DNA from: Moraxella pluranimalium
GTDB taxonomy: Bacteria > Pseudomonadota > Gammaproteobacteria > Pseudomonadales > Moraxellaceae
Length of the DNA stretch: 64,000 nt
Assembly (NCBI RefSeq): GCF_002014825.1
Contig: NZ_MUYU01000017.1
Span: 1 to 64,000 of the forward strand
Reading direction: 5' to 3'
Each line of letters begins with the position of its first letter. The first letter of the stretch is position 1. Positions 36,688 to 46,169 of the stretch are shown here, one piece after another. Under the pieces are notes generated by a model, which worked only from the letters and a program-made list of their open reading frames with translations, searched no databases and was not told the origin of the DNA. The translations under genes were made by a program, and so were the position numbers.

Positions 36688-36853
36688 ATGGTTTTTTTAT
36701 CAAAAATCTCAATGAATTGGCAAAAACACTTGACAAAACGCACAAGCTGATTTATAAGGCTACAACACGCCCAAGATTTATCATGGAGTTAGGAAAAATC
36801 CGTTGTGATGGCTGATTGGGTAATTCGACTGCAACGATAGCTAAGGAGTCATT

Positions 36854-37078
36854 ATGAGTAATATTGATGATGATTTTGATGATGATAACTTTGAAGAAGA
36901 TGCTGATGCCAAGCTTGCCGATGAAGGCAAGGCAAAACCCCTAGAAAAACGCCTAAAAATCGACGCACTACTCGAAGAGCAACGCATCAACAAACTCAAG
37001 CGTGCGCTAGAAGAAGACGATTTTGCGGAGTTTGATGATCTTGATGATGACTTTGATGACTTGGACGATGATTTTTGA
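36854..37078 (+). CDS. small, highly acidic protein
   Basis: The 74-residue protein begins with an Asp/Glu stretch (NIDDDFDDDNFEEDADA) and ends with FAEFDDLDDDFDDLDDDF. Between them is a charged helix (KRLKIDALLEEQRINKLKRALEEDD). The middle resembles small PA3496-like proteins of unknown function from pseudomonads, but the likeness is loose. A ribosome site (aaggag) lies before the ATG. The acidic ends come from GAT-rich near-repeats in the DNA. Confidence 0.65.
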   Translation: MSNIDDDFDDDNFEEDADAKLADEGKAKPLEKRLKIDALLEEQRINKLKRALEEDDFAEFDDLDDDFDDLDDDF

Positions 37079-37158
37079 TCCTAGCTGTCAATGACAAGAT
37101 GTTTGCTTATACTGACATTGTGTTGGTATAAGCCTTATTTTTAAAAAGAGTATGAAAA

Positions 37159-37680
37159 ATGAATAAACAAGAACTGTTTGCTTATCTTGAGTCACCTGCC
37201 AATGAAATGGGTCTAGACCCGATTGCAGCGCATGGCTTTTTGACCGCAACTGTGGTGGGTAAGCCATTGCCAAATTGGCTATCAGCATTCTTTGAAGGGG
37301 CGGATGCAAGCGTACCAAGCGAAGTCAAAGATGCACTACAAGCATGGCGTCAAGAGCTGATTGACACTCTAAAAGCCGAACAGCCGATTGAGCTACCGTT
37401 CGATGCCAGCGAAGAAGCCGAAGACTTTAGCGAAGATGGCGACCTAGCGGCATGGGCGATTGGCTTTGTGGATGCGATGTATTCAGATGAAAATGTCGAT
37501 TGGTTTGATGACGAAAACACCGAGCAAGATGTGGCGGATTTGACCTTGCCAATGGTAGTGCTATCAGGCATTGACGAAGAGCTTGATGAGATTCGCAGCG
37601 ATGAGATGCTAGCTGATATGGCAAACGCCCTTGAAGATAACATCACCGAGCTGTTCTTGCTATTTCACACCGATGACTAA
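37159..37680 (+). CDS. YecA/YgfB (UPF0149) family protein
   Basis: The 173-residue cytoplasmic protein belongs to UPF0149. It has LESPANEMGLDPIAAHGFLTATVVGKPLP near the start, then DLAAWAIGFVDAMY in the middle and an acidic C-terminal half with LTLPMVVLSG. The family has no established biochemical role. The C-terminal SEC-C zinc motif found in some YecA proteins is absent. It follows the small acidic gene by 80 bp on the same strand. Confidence 0.8.
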   Translation: MNKQELFAYLESPANEMGLDPIAAHGFLTATVVGKPLPNWLSAFFEGADASVPSEVKDALQAWRQELIDTLKAEQPIELPFDASEEAEDFSEDGDLAAWAIGFVDAMYSDENVDWFDDENTEQDVADLTLPMVVLSGIDEELDEIRSDEMLADMANALEDNITELFLLFHTDD

Positions 37681-37761
37681 GCATTGATAGTCATTGACAA
37701 AGCGATAAGCAGGGTGTGTACATCCTGCTTTTTTATCAAATATGAATCATGTGGGGAAGTT

Positions 37762-38115
37762 ATGCAGTTATCCAATCTTGAGCATTTGCCAAATTATATC
37801 ATCACCGAGCGACTTGATGTCGTCTATGGTAGCACCGTGCGTAGTAAGCACGTGGGTAAGGATTTATTAGCAGGTCTAAAAAATATCGTCGGCGGTGAGC
37901 TGACTGCTTATACCGAGCTGCTCGAAGAAGCTCGCCAAGAAGCCATGTCACGAATGATTGCCAAAGCACAAGCACTGGGTGCAGATGCCATCGTGGGTAT
38001 TCGCTTTTCGACATCGAACATCACCGCAGGCGCATCAGAGCTGTTCGTCTATGGCACGGCGGTCAAGGTGCAAAAGAAATTCAATCCTTTTGGGCAGGCT
38101 GACGGCACAGAATAA
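37762..38115 (+). CDS. YbjQ-type UPF0145 protein
   Basis: The 117-residue soluble protein matches UPF0145/YbjQ: ITERLDVVYGSTVRSKHVGKD, then GELTAYTELLEEARQEAMSRM and AQALGADAIVGIRFSTS. Structures of this family form pentamers, but the function is unknown. The ATG at 37762 follows gtggggaag and is preferred to 37684. The next gene begins two bases after the stop and encodes a membrane-anchored relative. Confidence 0.8.
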   Translation: MQLSNLEHLPNYIITERLDVVYGSTVRSKHVGKDLLAGLKNIVGGELTAYTELLEEARQEAMSRMIAKAQALGADAIVGIRFSTSNITAGASELFVYGTAVKVQKKFNPFGQADGTE

Positions 38116-38117
38116 TC

Positions 38118-38567
38118 ATGGACATTTCTGCAATATTATTAAGAAATATTGATTGGCTGATTGCGATTATCTTGTTCTTTGTCGGGTGGTATTTTGGTTC
38201 TCGTGCCGAGCGTCGCCATTTGGCAAGCCTAGTCGCCGATGAAGCCAAATACCGTCATATCCGAGTATCGAGCGAGCGTATCGATGTGCCTGATGGCGCA
38301 GGCGAGCCTGTGTTTGTGACGGGTAATGTTGTCATCGCCCAAGATAGATTTAAGCTTGTGATTGCAAGTGTGCTTAGCTTATTTGGCAAGAACTTGACCG
38401 TCTATGAAAGCCTGCTTGACCGTGCTCGCCGTGAAGCGGTGGTGCGTGCTAAGTCCCAAGCGCACAAAGCAGGCTGTGATGTCATCTATGGCTTACGCTT
38501 TGAGATGTGCGATATGGATGGCGGTGTCGAAGTGCTGGTTTATGGGGTGGGGCTTTTGACCGAGTAA
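38118..38567 (+). CDS. membrane-anchored UPF0145 paralogue
   Basis: The 149-residue protein has an N-terminal transmembrane segment (IDWLIAIILFFVGWYFGS), a basic stop (RAERRH), and then a diverged UPF0145 domain: VFVTGNVVIAQDRFKLV, NLTVYESLLDRARREAVVRAKSQAHKAGCDVIYGLRFE. Its order of elements matches the soluble protein encoded just upstream, so the two may form a mixed ring held at the membrane. The two-base spacing shows coupling. A terminator follows. Confidence 0.75.
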   Translation: MDISAILLRNIDWLIAIILFFVGWYFGSRAERRHLASLVADEAKYRHIRVSSERIDVPDGAGEPVFVTGNVVIAQDRFKLVIASVLSLFGKNLTVYESLLDRARREAVVRAKSQAHKAGCDVIYGLRFEMCDMDGGVEVLVYGVGLLTE

Positions 38568-38626
38568 GATAAGCGGTGCATGGATTTGTCAAATACGCTC
38601 ATTAATTATAAGCGTTCAGCAGTCAA

Positions 38627-38656
38627 AAAACCATCTTGATATCACAAGATGGTTTT
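38627..38656. terminator. terminator between the UPF0145 pair and the DASS gene
   Basis: A 12-bp perfect stem, AAAACCATCTTG (38627-38638) and CAAGATGGTTTT (38645-38656), flanked by an A-run and a weak T-run, between convergent genes. Confidence 0.8.
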
Positions 38657-38680
38657 AAATGATTGTTTAACAAATGAATA

Positions 38681-40150
38681 TCACCAATAGCCAAGCACTT
38701 TCCACCAAGCGCCACCAATGATGACAAATACCAGCAGATTGACCACGCTCATCACAAAGCCTGCTTTCCACCATTCAGGCAAGGTCGTAAAGCCTGAACC
38801 AAAAATCACCGGCGAAGTCCCTGTGGCATAATGCGTCAAAGTCATCATCAGGCTAGATGCTGCCGCCATCAATAGCGCAAAGAACATCGGCGGCGCACCA
38901 AGTGCAATACCTGCGGTCAAAAATGCGCCAAACATCGCCGTGATATGCGCTGTGGTGCTTGCAAACATATAGTGTGCATACATATAAGCAACCAGTAGCA
39001 ATAAGCCTGCCATCATACCACTTAAGCCTAGACCGCTAATACTTGTCTCAAGCGAGTTTGAGAACCATTCGATTAAGCCAAGCTTATTTAAGAATGTCGC
39101 CATCATAATCAGTGCTGAGAACCAGACGATGGTATCCCATGCGCTTTTTTCGGAAGTGACATCCGCCCAAGTCAGAACACCTGATAGTAGCAATAAGCAA
39201 AGCCCAATAAAGGCAGTGGCAGTGGCATCAATCTTAAAGCCGAACAACAGCTCAGGCACGCCCGCCCAGCAAGCGAGCAAGATACCAAAGATGGCAAGCA
39301 TGATTGTCTCATCACGGCTCATTTTGCCCATCTCGGCAAGCTTATCTTTGGCGAACTGCACGGCATTTGGCGTGTGCTTGATGGTCGGTGGGTAAAGAAA
39401 ATACAGTACCAAAGGCATCAAGATAAACGCCACAAGACCCGGCACAAGCATTGCCAACGCCCACTGACTCCAGCTTAGGCGAAACTCACTGCCCAGACTT
39501 TCGGCGATGAGATTGACCACCATTGGGTTTGGGGCGGTGGCGGTGATGAACATCGCCGAGCTGATTGGGTTGCTGTGATAATTGACCAGCGCTAGGTATT
39601 TACCCATTTTATCTTGGGTGTTTTTGGCGGGGTTTGAATCATAGCTTTCGGCGATAGAGCGCATAATCGGGTGCATGATAGCGCCACCACGAGCGGTATT
39701 ACTTGGGGTGACAGGGGCTAAGATGAGCTCGGATAATGCCAAGCTATAGCCGATGCCAAGTGTCTTTTTGCCAAAAATTGCAATAAAAATATAACCAATG
39801 CGTGCACCAAGCCCTGTCTTTAATAGACCACGAGAAATCATGATGGACACACCAATCAGCCAAATCAGTGGATTGGCAAAGCTTGATAGGGCATCTTTCA
39901 TGGCGGCATCCGCCTTGCCATCGCTGACGGTGATGCCTGTGACAGCCACCAAAGTGATAGCGATGATTGAGATTGCGCCGATTGGCATGGCTTTGCCGAT
40001 AATCGCTGCAATCACCCCGACAAATAACGCAAGTAGATTCCATGCTTGCGGTGTCACGCCATCAGGGGTTGGAATCAGGATAATCGCCACCGCCAAAGCG
40101 ATGGCAATCAGCATAGGAATGGGCTTAAAGCCTAAGCTTGATTTGTTCAT
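38681..40150 (-). CDS. DASS-family (SLC13) anion:Na+ symporter
   Basis: The 489-residue membrane protein has about 12 segments of the divalent anion:Na+ symporter type. LAPVTPSNTARGGAIMHPIMRSIAESY and FITATAPNPMVVNLIAE carry the two SNT-like substrate/sodium motifs (here SNT and TAPNP), and the second repeat has FASTTAHITAMFGAFLTAGIALGAPP. The family carries dicarboxylates, citrate or sulfate. The first repeat resembles CitT/TtdT-type exchangers, so a di- or tricarboxylate is likely. A hairpin with a T-run lies in its 5' leader. Confidence 0.85.
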   Translation of the reverse strand: MNKSSLGFKPIPMLIAIALAVAIILIPTPDGVTPQAWNLLALFVGVIAAIIGKAMPIGAISIIAITLVAVTGITVSDGKADAAMKDALSSFANPLIWLIGVSIMISRGLLKTGLGARIGYIFIAIFGKKTLGIGYSLALSELILAPVTPSNTARGGAIMHPIMRSIAESYDSNPAKNTQDKMGKYLALVNYHSNPISSAMFITATAPNPMVVNLIAESLGSEFRLSWSQWALAMLVPGLVAFILMPLVLYFLYPPTIKHTPNAVQFAKDKLAEMGKMSRDETIMLAIFGILLACWAGVPELLFGFKIDATATAFIGLCLLLLSGVLTWADVTSEKSAWDTIVWFSALIMMATFLNKLGLIEWFSNSLETSISGLGLSGMMAGLLLLVAYMYAHYMFASTTAHITAMFGAFLTAGIALGAPPMFFALLMAAASSLMMTLTHYATGTSPVIFGSGFTTLPEWWKAGFVMSVVNLLVFVIIGGAWWKVLGYW

Positions 40151-40173
40151 AATAGACTCAATATTTAATCAAA

Positions 40174-40204
40174 ACAAAAAAAGGACACCTGTTATGATGT
40201 CCTT
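40174..40204 (-). promoter_or_regulatory. terminator-like hairpin in the leader of the DASS gene
   Basis: On the minus strand AAGGACA (40204-40198) pairs with TGTCCTT (40187-40181), followed at once by a T-run, about 25-50 bp upstream of the DASS ATG. A perfect TATAAT on the minus strand (40246-40241) would start a transcript just ahead of it. No gene on the minus strand lies upstream, so the hairpin is better read as an attenuator than as the end of another operon. Confidence 0.45.
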
Positions 40205-40417
40205 ATGATAATCACTCTTATTTTGAATGTGCTTGGGTTTATTATACGCCAAATAAATACATATAAATATTAAGGAATTGAAATTATCAATCCAAAGTCA
40301 TTTTGATAAAAAATACTAGACAAGTTACCCAATAAATTCCCATCAAAAATCCCCACAAACCGCCGAAAACTTGCTAAAATAGAACCATTTTTTTAAGTAT
40401 AAATTTGAGAGCTGATT

Positions 40418-43336
40418 ATGACCAACAACGCCATCCAAACTGCCCTAGACCGCCTATCTTCTGCCTACAATCCTGCCGACATCGAAGCAGGGATGTATCA
40501 AGGCTGGGAAAATGCAGGCTATTTTAAGCCGGATTACACGAAGCCAAAAGCCTTCTCAATTGCCTTGCCGCCGCCGAATGTCACAGGCTCACTGCACATG
40601 GGGCACGGCTTTAATAATGCCATCATGGATACGCTGACTCGCTATCACCGCATGATGGGCTACAACACGCTATGGCAAGCAGGTACTGACCATGCAGGTA
40701 TCGCAACCCAAATGGTCGTTGAGCGTCAGCTTGGCTTACAAGGCATCAAACGCCATGACTTGGGCCGTGACAAATTCCTAGAAAAAGTCTGGGAGTGGAA
40801 AAATGAATCGGGCGGCAATATCACTCGCCAAATCCGTCGTCTGGGCTCATCGGTGGACTGGAGCCGTGAACGCTTTACGATGGATGAAGGCCTATCAAAA
40901 GCGGTGCAAGATGTGTTCGTCAAGCTGTATGATGATGGTCTCATCTATCGTGGTAAGCGTCTGGTAAACTGGGATATCAAGCTTGAGACGGCATTGTCTG
41001 ATTTGGAAGTAGAAAATCACGACGAACAAGGCTCATTGTGGCACTTTAAATATTTCTTTGAAAATCAAGAACTTAAAACCAAAGATGGTCAGAACTATCT
41101 GGTCGTGGCAACCACTCGCCCAGAGACCTTGCTTGGTGATACGGCGGTGGCGGTACATCCTGAAGATGAACGCTATGCACATCTGATTGGTCAAAATATC
41201 GTCCTGCCGATTACAGGTCGTATCGTGCCTATCGTGGCGGATACTTATGTCGAAAAAGACTTTGGTACAGGCTGTGTCAAAATCACCCCTGCGCATGATT
41301 TTAATGACTATGAAGTGGGTAAACGCCACAATCTGCCACTGATTAATATCTTTGACAAAAATGCCAATATCCTAGCTGATATGCAGGTCTATGAGAGCCT
41401 AACTCAGCGTGAGCCGACGCTTGAGACGACGCCGAGCGATTATGCAGGTTTGGCTCGTTTTGATGCCCGCAAAAAACTGGTGGCAGATGCCGAAACTCAA
41501 GGCTGGCTTGAAAAAATCGAACCGCACGCACTCAAAGCCCCACGAGGCGACCGCAGTGGTGAGATTGTTGAGCCGTATTTGACCGACCAATGGTATGTGG
41601 CGATTGAGGCACTTGCCAAGCCTGCGATTGAGGCGGTCGAAGACGGTCGTATTGAGTTTGTGCCTGCACAATACAAGAATATGTACATGGCGTGGATGCG
41701 TGATATCCAAGACTGGTGCATCAGCCGTCAGCTGTGGTGGGGTCATCGTATCCCTGCGTGGTATGACGACAAGGGCGGTATCTATGTGGCGCATGATGAA
41801 GCTGAAGTACGCAGTAAATACAATCTGCCTGCCGATGTCATCCTGCGCCAAGATGAAGATGTGCTTGATACTTGGTTTAGCTCAGGTCTATGGACATTCA
41901 GTACGCTTGACTGGGGCAATCCAAATGATGACGGACGAGCATTGCAGACTTTCCATCCAACCAGCGTACTGGTGACTGGCTTTGATATCATCTTCTTCTG
42001 GGTGGCTCGCATGATTATGCTGACCATGCACTTTGTCAAAAATGCCGATGGCACGCCACAAGTACCGTTCAAGACCGTCTATGTGCATGGTCTGGTGCGT
42101 GATGGTCAAGGTCAAAAGATGAGTAAGTCAAAAGGTAATGTGCTTGACCCGATTGATTTGATTGATGGCATTGACCTAGAAAGCTTGGTGGCGAAACGCA
42201 CGACGGGGCTGATGAACCCAAAAGACGCCGCCAAAATCGAAAAATCTACCCGCAAAGAATTTGCCGATGGTATTGAGGCATTTGGCACCGATGCACTGCG
42301 TTTTACCTTTACAAGCCTAGCAAGTACAGGCCGTGATATCAACTTTGATATCAAGCGTATTGAGGGCAACCGTAATTTCTGTAATAAAATTTGGAACGCC
42401 ACCCGCTTTGTGCTGATGAACTGCGTGGATAAAGCAGGTAATGAGCTACCCATTGACAAAACCGCCAATAAACAGCTGTGGGAACTACCCGAAAAATGGA
42501 TTGTCAGCCGTCTAAACTCAACCATCGCAAGCATCCATGAGGCGATGGCGACTTATCGCTTTGACTTGGTGAGCCAAGCGATTTATGAGTTTATTTGGAA
42601 TGAGTATTGCGACTGGTATGTCGAGCTTGCCAAATCAGCGCTCAATGACGACAGTGTCAGCGATGAGCGCAAGGCGCAGATTCGCTATGTGCTGATTCAT
42701 GTGCTTGAGGTCGCCATGCGATTCACCCACCCAATCATGCCGTATCTGACCGAGAGCCTGTGGCAGACGGTTGCGCCACTGATTGGCCGCAAATCTGCTG
42801 ATAGCATCGTCATCGCCGATTTCCCTGTGGCAAATGCCGATGATATCAGTGCCGAGACCGAGCAGGATATGGCATGGCTACAAGCACTCATCGGTGCGGT
42901 GCGTAATATCCGTGGCGAGATGAAGCTGGGTAATGCTGTGCGTCTGCCTGTGCTACTACAAGGGGCGAACGACACCGAGCAAGCATCACTAAGCCGTATT
43001 GCCAATCAGTTCAAGGCACTGGCAAAAGTCGAGACACTCACCATCGTCGCTGATACTGACGAAGTACCACTGTGCTCATCAAGTATGGTAGGGCAGGTCA
43101 AGGTGCTTGTACCGATGAAAGGGCTGATTGACCCGACCGCAGAGCTAAGCCGTCTCGCCAAAGTCGCCGAAAAACTGCAAGCACAAGCCGATGGCATCGC
43201 TCGTAAGCTATCTAACGAAGGCTTTGTCGCCAAAGCACCTGAAGCGGTGGTCACCGCCGAAAAAGCCAAACTTGATGAGCTAAACACTCAGCTTGCCGAA
43301 ATTGCTAAGCAGGTGGAGCAGTTGAAGGGGTTGTAA
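40418..43336 (+). CDS. valS: valyl-tRNA synthetase
   Basis: ValS charges tRNA-Val. It is a class Ia synthetase of 972 residues. The HIGH signature is HMGH in [15 protein letters not shown], and the KMSKS loop is present in full in [16 protein letters not shown]. The CP1 editing domain (residues about 215-350, with [19 protein letters not shown]) and the valine-tRNA-specific C-terminal coiled coil ([20 protein letters not shown] through [11 protein letters not shown]) are both present. Downstream lies the AT-rich three-gene accessory operon. Confidence 0.97.
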   Translation: MTNNAIQTALDRLSSAYNPADIEAGMYQGWENAGYFKPDYTKPKAFSIALPPPNVTGSLHMGHGFNNAIMDTLTRYHRMMGYNTLWQAGTDHAGIATQMVVERQLGLQGIKRHDLGRDKFLEKVWEWKNESGGNITRQIRRLGSSVDWSRERFTMDEGLSKAVQDVFVKLYDDGLIYRGKRLVNWDIKLETALSDLEVENHDEQGSLWHFKYFFENQELKTKDGQNYLVVATTRPETLLGDTAVAVHPEDERYAHLIGQNIVLPITGRIVPIVADTYVEKDFGTGCVKITPAHDFNDYEVGKRHNLPLINIFDKNANILADMQVYESLTQREPTLETTPSDYAGLARFDARKKLVADAETQGWLEKIEPHALKAPRGDRSGEIVEPYLTDQWYVAIEALAKPAIEAVEDGRIEFVPAQYKNMYMAWMRDIQDWCISRQLWWGHRIPAWYDDKGGIYVAHDEAEVRSKYNLPADVILRQDEDVLDTWFSSGLWTFSTLDWGNPNDDGRALQTFHPTSVLVTGFDIIFFWVARMIMLTMHFVKNADGTPQVPFKTVYVHGLVRDGQGQKMSKSKGNVLDPIDLIDGIDLESLVAKRTTGLMNPKDAAKIEKSTRKEFADGIEAFGTDALRFTFTSLASTGRDINFDIKRIEGNRNFCNKIWNATRFVLMNCVDKAGNELPIDKTANKQLWELPEKWIVSRLNSTIASIHEAMATYRFDLVSQAIYEFIWNEYCDWYVELAKSALNDDSVSDERKAQIRYVLIHVLEVAMRFTHPIMPYLTESLWQTVAPLIGRKSADSIVIADFPVANADDISAETEQDMAWLQALIGAVRNIRGEMKLGNAVRLPVLLQGANDTEQASLSRIANQFKALAKVETLTIVADTDEVPLCSSSMVGQVKVLVPMKGLIDPTAELSRLAKVAEKLQAQADGIARKLSNEGFVAKAPEAVVTAEKAKLDELNTQLAEIAKQVEQLKGL

Positions 43337-43486
43337 GTTATTAGAGTAATTAAATGGGCGGGTGGATGCCTGCTCGCCCTGTTGGCTGTATAAATTGAAT
43401 ATAATGAAGAGTTTGTAATTGGCTCAGTTTCAATTTGTATTCGACTCAGGACTGTTTATTTGATACCTTTGGAAATGGATTAAACT

Positions 43487-44620
43487 ATGTTGTTTTATGG
43501 ACTAACCGTTGAAACATTATTCTTTATTATCTTAATCTTAGGTGCAGCGATTTATTTTTACTCACAGGTTGGTAAAAATGGCAAAATTGCCAGCCAAGCA
43601 CCGACAATTTTAACAACTTTTGGTATTTTTGCCACATTTTTTGCGATTGCATGGGGTTTGTTGAATTTTGATACCGCCAATATCCAAGAAGGTATCCCTG
43701 CATTATTAGGTAGTTTAAAAACGGCTTTCTGGGCTTCTGTATTCGGTATTGCTGGTGCATTAGTTATCAAAATACGTCTGCTCTTTTTAAAGGAAGAGTT
43801 GGATTACGATGAAGACTTTAATCGCTCTTTGTTAAGTTTTAATCAAAAATTACTGGAGGAAATTTCTCTATTAAGGCAGGAAAATAATGCACATCTAGAG
43901 ATTTTGGCAGATGCACAAAAAGAAGCCTTGGAAAAATTAGCAAAGTCTTCATCGGAGGAGCTTGTTAAAGCCTTAAGTGATGTAGTTAGGGATTTTAATA
44001 CAAAAATTAATGAGCAGTTTGGTGATAATTTTAAACAACTGAATACAGCTGTTGGTGGTTTATTGGAATGGCAAGAGAGATATAAATCCTATATTGAAGA
44101 GTCTGAAAACGCTTTAAATTCTATCATGCAAGCAATGCAGCAAACCGTTACCGAGGTTGTTGGATTGGCAAATGCATCTGAAAAGATTCATGAGGATTAT
44201 CAAAGTGTCTTGGAAATGGCGGAAGACTTTGCTGATATAGCAAATAATCTGGAAGAGATTCTGAGCAATCTCGATCAGCAGCGCAACGCAATCCAACTAC
44301 AGCTTACTCAGCTTGCAACAATAGTATCTAGGGCTTCCGATGACTTACCGCAGATACAGACCCAAATTCTTGGGATTGCAACAACTATGCGAAATTCAGC
44401 TGATGAGTTTAATCGTCATGTTTCGGATTTAACAACCAGGGTTAGTAGTCAGTCTGATGCATTGGTGAGCGGTCTTGAAAAAGCATTAACTGAATCATTG
44501 ACAGGATTGGGTGGTAATCTGTCAGCAATGACGGAAAAATTTGCAAGTGATTATCAAAAAACAGCAAATGCATTGCAGGCTATCGAGCGTAAAACCCAGC
44601 AGTTAAGAGGTGGTGATTGA
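43487..44620 (+). CDS. zorA: ZorA-like MotA/ExbB-type channel protein with long coiled-coil tail
   Basis: The 377-residue protein has three predicted membrane segments (about residues 7-25, 38-58 and 72-97). The last two form a MotA/TolQ/ExbB-like pair, ILTTFGIFATFFAIAWGLL and ALLGSLKTAFWASVFGIAGA. The remaining 270 residues form a long cytoplasmic coiled coil with repeated Glu/Leu/Gln heptads. ZorA of Zorya systems has this layout: a proton-driven inner-membrane motor with an intracellular tail that signals phage infection. The stop TGA shares its last base with the ATG of the next gene. ExbB/TolQ is less likely because of the tail and the OmpA-type partner. The gene is AT-rich compared with valS. 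Confidence 0.8.
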   Translation: MLFYGLTVETLFFIILILGAAIYFYSQVGKNGKIASQAPTILTTFGIFATFFAIAWGLLNFDTANIQEGIPALLGSLKTAFWASVFGIAGALVIKIRLLFLKEELDYDEDFNRSLLSFNQKLLEEISLLRQENNAHLEILADAQKEALEKLAKSSSEELVKALSDVVRDFNTKINEQFGDNFKQLNTAVGGLLEWQERYKSYIEESENALNSIMQAMQQTVTEVVGLANASEKIHEDYQSVLEMAEDFADIANNLEEILSNLDQQRNAIQLQLTQLATIVSRASDDLPQIQTQILGIATTMRNSADEFNRHVSDLTTRVSSQSDALVSGLEKALTESLTGLGGNLSAMTEKFASDYQKTANALQAIERKTQQLRGGD

Positions 44621-45297
44621 TGTCTAAAAATTCTGAAGATCATTGGATTCCTCTTGCCGACTTAATGACTGGGTTGATGATGGTATTTATGCTAATCGCA
44701 ATCCTATACATGCATAAAATTGGCAGCGCTGCAGCTGAGTATAGCTCATCAAAAAGTAGCCTTGGTAGGGATTTGTGTCAAGAATTTGCAGATGACCTAA
44801 ATGGTTGGGGTGCGGAATGCGATCAGCAAAATTTGGTTGTTCGCTTCAAATCTCCAGATGTGTTGTTTGATACAGGTAGCGACAGATTAAAGCCTGAATT
44901 TATTGCTATTTTGAATGACTTCTTTCCTCGTTATATTGAAGTTTTAAGCAAGTCGCAATATAAGAATAAAATTGAAGAGATACGAATTGAGGGGCATACA
45001 TCAAGCCATTGGCGTGTTGGTGTTTCTGATGATCAAGCGTATTTTATGAATATGCAATTGTCGCAAGCAAGAACTTTAAGTGTGTTACAATATCTACTGA
45101 CATCACCTAGTATCAAAGATAAAGATTGGGTAAAAAAATATTTAACTGCTAATGGTTTGTCTTCCTCGAAGTTAATCTATAATGAAGATGGTAGCGAAAA
45201 CCAACAAGGTTCACAAAGGGTTGAGTTTAAAGTTCGCACCAAGGCTGATGAATATATTCAAAATATCATTGATGATTTGGGTCAGGAATCTAGATAA
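44620..45297 (+). CDS. zorB: ZorB-like MotB/OmpA stator protein
   Basis: The 225-residue protein has one N-terminal membrane helix (LADLMTGLMMVFMLIAILY) whose Asp14 matches the proton-carrying Asp of MotB (E. coli D32). A periplasmic OmpA-like peptidoglycan-binding domain follows: VLFDTGSDRLKPEF, IRIEGHTSSHW, NMQLSQARTLSVLQYLL and SQRVEFKVR. The usual Asp after GHT is Ser here. With the ZorA-like protein it would form a cell-wall-anchored stator unit. The apparent TTG start at 44617 is rejected for the ATG at 44620, which overlaps the previous stop by one base. The TAA stop again overlaps the next ATG by one base. Confidence 0.82.
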   Translation: MSKNSEDHWIPLADLMTGLMMVFMLIAILYMHKIGSAAAEYSSSKSSLGRDLCQEFADDLNGWGAECDQQNLVVRFKSPDVLFDTGSDRLKPEFIAILNDFFPRYIEVLSKSQYKNKIEEIRIEGHTSSHWRVGVSDDQAYFMNMQLSQARTLSVLQYLLTSPSIKDKDWVKKYLTANGLSSSKLIYNEDGSENQQGSQRVEFKVRTKADEYIQNIIDDLGQESR

Positions 45298-46169
45298 TGA
45301 CAATAAAAATTCGTTTGCCTAATTTTTATAACCACACAGCATTAAATACGCTTAAAGAGAAGATGGGTATACCTAGAAACGTATATGGCGATTTTAGGAA
45401 TGCGCAGCAATATGCGGGTCATCTAGAGCTGACAGGTGAAGGCAAAGAAATTGATATTCAGACCGAGGTTTGTGAACATAGTGACCATACACTTGTATAT
45501 GAAGGCAATAGAATTGTTGTATATATTCGAGATATTGCAAGTTATTCAGGTGAATATAGTTTACCAAAATTTCATGTGGCGTATTGTTCTACTTATCAAC
45601 AGATGGTCGAAAATCATCGTAAGCGCAGATATATAGGGATTCAGCCCAATGAAAACCTATTTAAGGTTAATATTGTTAATGGTAGGGCTGTTATAGATTC
45701 TTTCTTATCTCCTTTGAGTGTGTGTAAAAATTGTTTGGCAAAGTTATGCTGGGATGGCTATCATAATAACTTGGCACAGGGTAAAAGAGATACTTTGGTA
45801 AACGATTTTACATTCGAAAGATTTTTTGAAAAATATCCTAGAAGTGTGTTTGATGAAAAAGATCACTCTCCGCAAACGGGTGGATTGAATGTATATCCAA
45901 AGAATTGGGATGAGATTTCAAAAAGTTACAGAGAGTCCAAGTATTGGATTTGTGAAAAATGTAATGTTAATCTAAGCTCATACCATCGATTACTTCATGT
46001 GCATCACAAGGATGGTAATAAGGCTAATTGTAGTTTTTCAAACCTTGAGGCGCTGTGTGTAGATTGCCATGCCAATGAACCAAATCATAGTCACATGAAG
46101 GGCAATCCTAGAACAAGAGAGGACATAATGCTGGTTCAAAGAATTAGAAATGCACAACAAATCTCCTAA
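45297..46169 (+). CDS. zorE: HNH endonuclease, ZorE-like effector
   Basis: The 290-residue protein ends in an HNH nuclease domain: YWICEKCNVNLSSYH (Cys219, Cys222), RLLHVHHKDGNK (His236, His237) and SNLEALCVDCHANE (Asn249, Cys254, Cys257, His258). The four Cys bind structural zinc, and the His-Asn-His set is the metal-dependent active site. A second Cys-rich patch is at 143-151 (CKNCLAKLC). The N-terminal 140 residues are not recognised. As the third gene after zorA-zorB it corresponds to ZorE, the DNA-nicking effector of type II Zorya. Its end overlaps the convergent gene by 26 bp. Confidence 0.78.
   Translation: MTIKIRLPNFYNHTALNTLKEKMGIPRNVYGDFRNAQQYAGHLELTGEGKEIDIQTEVCEHSDHTLVYEGNRIVVYIRDIASYSGEYSLPKFHVAYCSTYQQMVENHRKRRYIGIQPNENLFKVNIVNGRAVIDSFLSPLSVCKNCLAKLCWDGYHNNLAQGKRDTLVNDFTFERFFEKYPRSVFDEKDHSPQTGGLNVYPKNWDEISKSYRESKYWICEKCNVNLSSYHRLLHVHHKDGNKANCSFSNLEALCVDCHANEPNHSHMKGNPRTREDIMLVQRIRNAQQIS

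Noticed and set aside
43356-43380. Terminator after valS (GGGCGG...CGCCC)
   Set aside because: The stem is short and imperfect and no T-run follows, so it is not listed.
43487-45297. Flagellar motAB or exbBD/tolQR genes
   Set aside because: No flagellar or TonB/Tol genes are near. The first protein has a long coiled-coil tail, the second has an OmpA-type domain, and an HNH nuclease gene is coupled to them.
45297-46169. Homing endonuclease of an intron or intein
   Set aside because: The HNH gene is in-phase coupled to zorB by a one-base overlap, and no split host gene or intron structure surrounds it.
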